Assembly (NCBI RefSeq): GCF_030068615.1
Contig: NZ_JASJOC010000003.1
Span: 310,001 to 374,000, forward strand
Reading direction: 5' to 3'
DNA: 64,000 nucleotides
Origin: Halostagnicola sp. A-GB9-2
GTDB taxonomy: Archaea > Halobacteriota > Halobacteria > Halobacteriales > Natrialbaceae
Positions within the stretch are counted from its first letter, which is position 1. The number at the start of each line of letters is the position of its first letter. The notes below the pieces were generated by a model that was not told the DNA's origin, did not search any database, and worked only from the letters and a program-made list of their open reading frames with translations. Shown here piece by piece: positions 61,105-64,000 of the stretch. The position numbers and the translations under genes were made by a program.

Positions 61105-62151
61105 TCAGTTACCGTTCGAAACTGAGCCAGCGACCCGTTCGCCGGTTTCGAGTCCGTTACGGAGCGCGGCGTGGAGCCGTCCCTCGCCAGCGACCCAGTC
61201 ACCGAGACAGTACAGTCCCTCGCGTTCGGCCGATTCGACCGCGCTCCGGTCGACACCGCGTTCCGGTTGTGCGTAGCGCCATCCGTGGTAATCCGTCCAC
61301 GCCGGCTCCTTGAGGCGGTCGTCGCCGACGACGTTGGCAGTCAGTCGAGCCAGTTCCGCGACGGTCTCGGTCGGATCGTCGTCGTCCCGTTCGACCGACC
61401 ACGAATCGTTCGCCTGAACGATCAGGACCGACTCGCCGTCGGGAACGTGACCGGGTTTGCACTCCTCTCGCGCGATCCAGCCGACCTCGTGGTGCTTGTC
61501 GGTATTGACGAGCGCGTAGTAGGGGACCTCGAGTTCGAACTCGTAGCCGAGGACGGCGGTCAGGACGGTTCGGTACTCGACCGCTCGAGCGGCCTCGAGG
61601 AGCGCGTCGCGACGCTCGCTCTCCCAGTCGGCCTCGCGGAGGAGGTTCGCAGTCTGCGGTGCCGGCGGATTGCAAAGGAGCCGATCGTACGGTCCCCACC
61701 GGTCGCCGTCGCCGTCGGTTAGGTTCCAGTGCTCGCCGTCACGGCGTATCGCCGTGATTCGTGTGTTCCGGTGTACCGTCGCGTCCGTCGCTCCGAACAG
61801 TCGCTTCGCGAGCTGTGTGATACCCGTCCGATAGGTCAACTTCCGTTCGGTCTCTGAGCGCCCTTCGCTGACCGTGCCGTCCTCGTCGAAGACGTGTATC
61901 GGCCCCGAAACGGACACGAGCCCGTCGGTCTCGAGGTGCTCAGTTACGAGCGAGAGCACACGCTCGTCGTCGTCTTTCAGGTAGTTCGCCCCGTAGTCGT
62001 AGTACCGACCGTCCGTGCGTCGCGTCGCCGCCCGCCCGCAGACGCCACCTGACTTCTCGAGTACCGTACACTGCGCGTTCGGTGCGTCCTGCTGGATGGC
62101 ATACGCCGCGGCCGCGCTTGCCGCACCCGCGCCGATGATCCCGATTTCCAT
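61105..62151 (-). CDS. Renalase-like FAD-dependent oxidoreductase
   Basis: The 348-aa protein begins MEIGIIGAGAASAAAAYAIQQ (FAD site) and has GGVCGRAATRRTDGRYYDYGANYLK, which matches the renalase/amine-oxidase-like family. The C-terminal GLYCLGDWVAGEGRLHAALRNGLETGERVA closes the flavin pocket. Renalases oxidise aberrant isomers of NAD(P)H. The gene is often close to photolyase genes. Confidence 0.88.
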   Translation of the reverse strand: MEIGIIGAGAASAAAAYAIQQDAPNAQCTVLEKSGGVCGRAATRRTDGRYYDYGANYLKDDDERVLSLVTEHLETDGLVSVSGPIHVFDEDGTVSEGRSETERKLTYRTGITQLAKRLFGATDATVHRNTRITAIRRDGEHWNLTDGDGDRWGPYDRLLCNPPAPQTANLLREADWESERRDALLEAARAVEYRTVLTAVLGYEFELEVPYYALVNTDKHHEVGWIAREECKPGHVPDGESVLIVQANDSWSVERDDDDPTETVAELARLTANVVGDDRLKEPAWTDYHGWRYAQPERGVDRSAVESAEREGLYCLGDWVAGEGRLHAALRNGLETGERVAGSVSNGN

Positions 62152-62281
62152 ACGCGAACGTACGAACTGCCGGAGTAACTGTCTAGGGCTCGCGATTGCG
62201 CTGCCCGCTCAAACACTGCGGTGATGATATCCGCGATGTTTGGCCCCAACCACGACTGCTGGTGCGTCGTCAGTTGTGTTC

Positions 62282-62317
62282 TAAATCAATGGCCTCGGCA
62301 CTCGAACAGGAACGACT
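62282..62317 (+). repeat. 36-bp direct repeat, left copy
   Basis: The sequence TAAATCAATGGCCTCGGCACT continues with CGAACAGGAACGACT. It repeats at 63706-63741 with one mismatch, 1,424 bp away. It lies 12 bp beyond the stop of the membrane-protein gene. Confidence 0.9.
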
Positions 62318-62328
62318 GGTGTCCCGTC

Positions 62329-63333
62329 CTAGACGTTTCGGAGGATGAGCGGATCGATCGCCAGCGTTCGCTTCGCGACCGTGGCGATCCGGAGGATGTA
62401 TACGGTCAACAGCAGGAACGGGACGAGCGAAAGTGTAAAAGCGGCTCCGATGACCCAGACGAGATTTTCGACCATCATCGTCTGTCCGGTAACCGTCGTC
62501 GAATCGACGAACGCCAGCGTTACCGTGGATATGACGATTCCGGGGACTGCAGTGTAGAGGATGAGCCGTGACAGGTTGATTAACTGCCACTGGAAGTACA
62601 GCGTCTTAATATGTTCGCGCACGGGCCCGAATATAACGAACGCCTGTTTCAACTCGTCCAATGCCGTGAGCTGGTCGTCGTTCAATACATCGGCGTATTC
62701 GTGCTTGAGATGTTCGGTCTGGACGATCTTCCAGGAATAGTTGTAATCCAGGAGCGCAGACACCACTTCGAACGTTCCGAACTCTGCGCCGTCTAGTTTT
62801 TGTTTCACGTGTTCGGTGTTCTCGAGTACACTGTCGAGAAAGTCTTCGACCGCCGACTCGAGCTCCGGCTCGTTGGTCGCGTCGATCGTTCGACGAACCG
62901 TCTCCGCCCTCGATTCGGTCGCGATGATGATATCGCGAGAAAATTCGGCCGGTTCTGCCGGCAACGGTTTCCCAGTGAGTTCCGAGACGAATCCCCGGAC
63001 GGTCATCGCGTTACTCATTCGTTCGTGTTGGTCCCCGAGCGGTCCGTTTTCCTGCGAGATGATCAGCTGATTGATTGCGACGACGAGCGTCACCCCCAAG
63101 ATCAACGCGCTGATCATCGTTCCGAAGATGCTTTCGATAACGCTGCGCTCCCCGAGAAGCACGGCGACGGCCGGGTTAATCGAGCCGATCAGTACGAACA
63201 CGGCGAAGACGATGCCCGCGAGGAACATCGTGACGAGTAGTCGGTTTGCGACCAACAGAAGCCATATTTTCAGCGAACTTTCGTTGGCCCGATCACGCAT
63301 CGTATCAGCTGTCTCTCTCGAGCGATCACTCAC
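62329..63333 (-). CDS. Four-helix membrane protein, flanked by direct repeats
   Basis: The 334-aa product (GTG 63333) has two N-terminal helices (LLLVANRLLVTMFLAGIVFAVFVLI; SIFGTMISALILGVTLVVAI), a large cytoplasmic loop of about 150 residues (helical, with KLDGAEFGTFEVVSALLDYNYSWKI), and two C-terminal helices. It overlaps an upstream DUF4177-like frame by 8 bp. A frameshifted paralogue remnant is at 44930. No known family name is offered; it has the look of an effector or stress membrane protein. Confidence 0.75.
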   Translation of the reverse strand: MSDRSRETADTMRDRANESSLKIWLLLVANRLLVTMFLAGIVFAVFVLIGSINPAVAVLLGERSVIESIFGTMISALILGVTLVVAINQLIISQENGPLGDQHERMSNAMTVRGFVSELTGKPLPAEPAEFSRDIIIATESRAETVRRTIDATNEPELESAVEDFLDSVLENTEHVKQKLDGAEFGTFEVVSALLDYNYSWKIVQTEHLKHEYADVLNDDQLTALDELKQAFVIFGPVREHIKTLYFQWQLINLSRLILYTAVPGIVISTVTLAFVDSTTVTGQTMMVENLVWVIGAAFTLSLVPFLLLTVYILRIATVAKRTLAIDPLILRNV

Positions 63334-63522
63334 TCGTCACACCCCGTCGACGCTTGAATACCAGATACTTCGTCCCACCGCCGACGTAGTCGATTGTTTC
63401 GGTAAGCTTCCACCCGTGCGTTCCAAATTCGTTCAACGTCATTTCCGGATCCCCGGCCTCTTTCAGCGCGACGCCTCGCTCCGGTCTGATGATCTTGTAC
63501 TCCCGCGAAAAATTTCCACTAT
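63326..63522 (-). pseudogene. DUF4177-like frame without a usual start codon
   Basis: REYKIIRPERGVALKEAGDPEMTLNEFGTHGWKLTETIDYVGGGTKYLVFKRR is a DUF4177-like domain with the GWKL and GGGTKYLVF motifs. Upstream to the nearest stop the frame has no ATG, GTG or TTG, so the 5' end appears lost, or a rare start is used. ATG 63442 would give only 38 residues. The 8-bp overlap with the membrane-protein gene shows that an intact form was once coupled to it. Confidence 0.65.
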
Positions 63523-63705
63523 CTGAGATACAAATCCCACTACGCCAGGAGAGATAAACCTAGTACAGAGCACACTAACTGGGCGCTGCTTCTGTCTTTC
63601 TCACACAGGACTCGATCGATCAAATGCCATATTCATCGAATTTCTGAGACTATTTACTGGCATTACCGGACGGTATCGTATTGTGGACGCAGAGTTCAGT
63701 ACGGG

Positions 63706-63741
63706 TAAATCGATGGCCTCGGCACTCGAACAGGAACGACT
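63706..63741 (+). repeat. 36-bp direct repeat, right copy
   Basis: This is the partner of 62282-62317 with a single A/G difference. It lies in the spacer upstream of the DUF4177-like frame. Confidence 0.9.
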
Positions 63742-63840
63742 TACCAGTACACGATATTATCTAAAAAGAACCGATAGCAGTAATCCACTTGTCGGTATCA
63801 TTATTATCTGATATAGCGCCTATCTATATGGTGTTTTCGT

Positions 63841-64000
63841 ATGTCCGAAGTCCCACCGGCACCACGGCGAGCAAGTGACGAGGTCAGAAATTCAGCCGAA
63901 GACACGACCAGTCTCGAGGTGTATTGCCATCGTCAGCACAAGGGCGAATGGATGAAAGAGGCTGAAGAACAGGGCTGCAGTCTCAGCCAGTATATCTACG
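63841..64000 (+). CDS. Integrase-associated accessory protein, N-terminal part
   Basis: The visible 53 residues read MSEVPPAPRRASDEVRNSAE, then DTTSLEVYCHRQHKGEWMKE and AEEQGCSLSQYIY. The VY-x-HRxHK...W...A...G.SLSQYI pattern resembles ribbon-helix-helix-like proteins coded directly before XerC/D-type integrases in haloarchaeal elements, in my recollection. A TATA-like GATATAGC is about 30 bp upstream. The gene continues past the right edge. Confidence 0.6.
   Translation, partial: MSEVPPAPRRASDEVRNSAEDTTSLEVYCHRQHKGEWMKEAEEQGCSLSQYIY

Noticed and set aside
62282-62317. The 36-bp repeat as the 3' end of a tRNA gene
   Set aside because: It lacks a T-loop GTTCGA-type sequence with a pairing stem and CCA-proximal structure.
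1-64000. Search for tRNA, rRNA, 7S RNA and complete insertion sequences
   Set aside because: By eye no cloverleaf, conserved rRNA segment or intact transposase (DDE or HUH motifs) was found; a tRNAscan or Infernal search could still reveal small RNA genes.

Overview
The window looks like the chromosome of a haloarchaeon. Its proteins are very acidic, its codons are GC-rich with very frequent CTCGAG, and it carries archaeal informational genes (S6e, eIF5A, deoxyhypusine synthase) together with families seen mainly in halophilic archaea (HalOD1, Bat-type HTH-10, UPF0058, phiH1-type repressors, UbaA). The style suggests the Natrialba/Natrinema/Haloterrigena side of the class, but this is only an impression. 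No rRNA, tRNA, CRISPR array or intact transposase gene was seen.

1-9.1 kb is a chemotaxis cluster. A globin-coupled (HemAT-like) transducer, cut by the window edge, and CheA are on the minus strand. A ParA-type ATPase, a long CheW and CheB form a plus-strand operon. A second CheW (minus), CheD (plus) and a PadR-type regulator follow. 9.3-35.5 kb is mostly core or conserved genes: S6e, a TetR regulator with an operator over its own start codon, a beta-CASP RNase, a HemG-like flavodoxin, pirin, a membrane-anchored Mrr-type nuclease, a sarcosine-oxidase-like enzyme, a toxin-antitoxin-like pair, a UvrD helicase coupled to a degenerate M24 protein, UbaA, an Hsp20, a UbiB-type kinase, an enolase-superfamily protein, and the eIF5A / agmatinase / deoxyhypusine synthase group, which belongs to one modification pathway.

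35.5-54 kb is an accessory region with more AT-rich spacers and many short or broken genes. It holds a coiled-coil gene pair of plasmid or provirus type and a local family of small phiH1-repressor-like winged-helix genes (five intact copies plus one fragment). It also holds a divergent pair of Bat-like regulators that share a 14-bp site with a neighbouring DUF7344-type gene, a palindromic MITE-like element, a frameshifted gene remnant, a dead hicBA pair recombined with a repressor fragment, and an intact two-gene McrB/McrC-like type IV restriction system with an unusual N-terminal half.

54-64 kb returns to metabolic genes (malate:quinone oxidoreductase-like, OsmC, photolyase and a renalase-like flavoprotein). 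A 36-bp direct repeat brackets a four-helix membrane-protein gene at 62.3-63.7 kb, and a partial gene resembling proteins coded beside haloarchaeal integrases lies at the right edge. The strongest candidates for new biology are the repressor family at 38.8-41.0 kb with its scars, the Bat-like regulon site, the McrBC-like pair, and several intergenic direct-repeat arrays with a 20-22 bp period.
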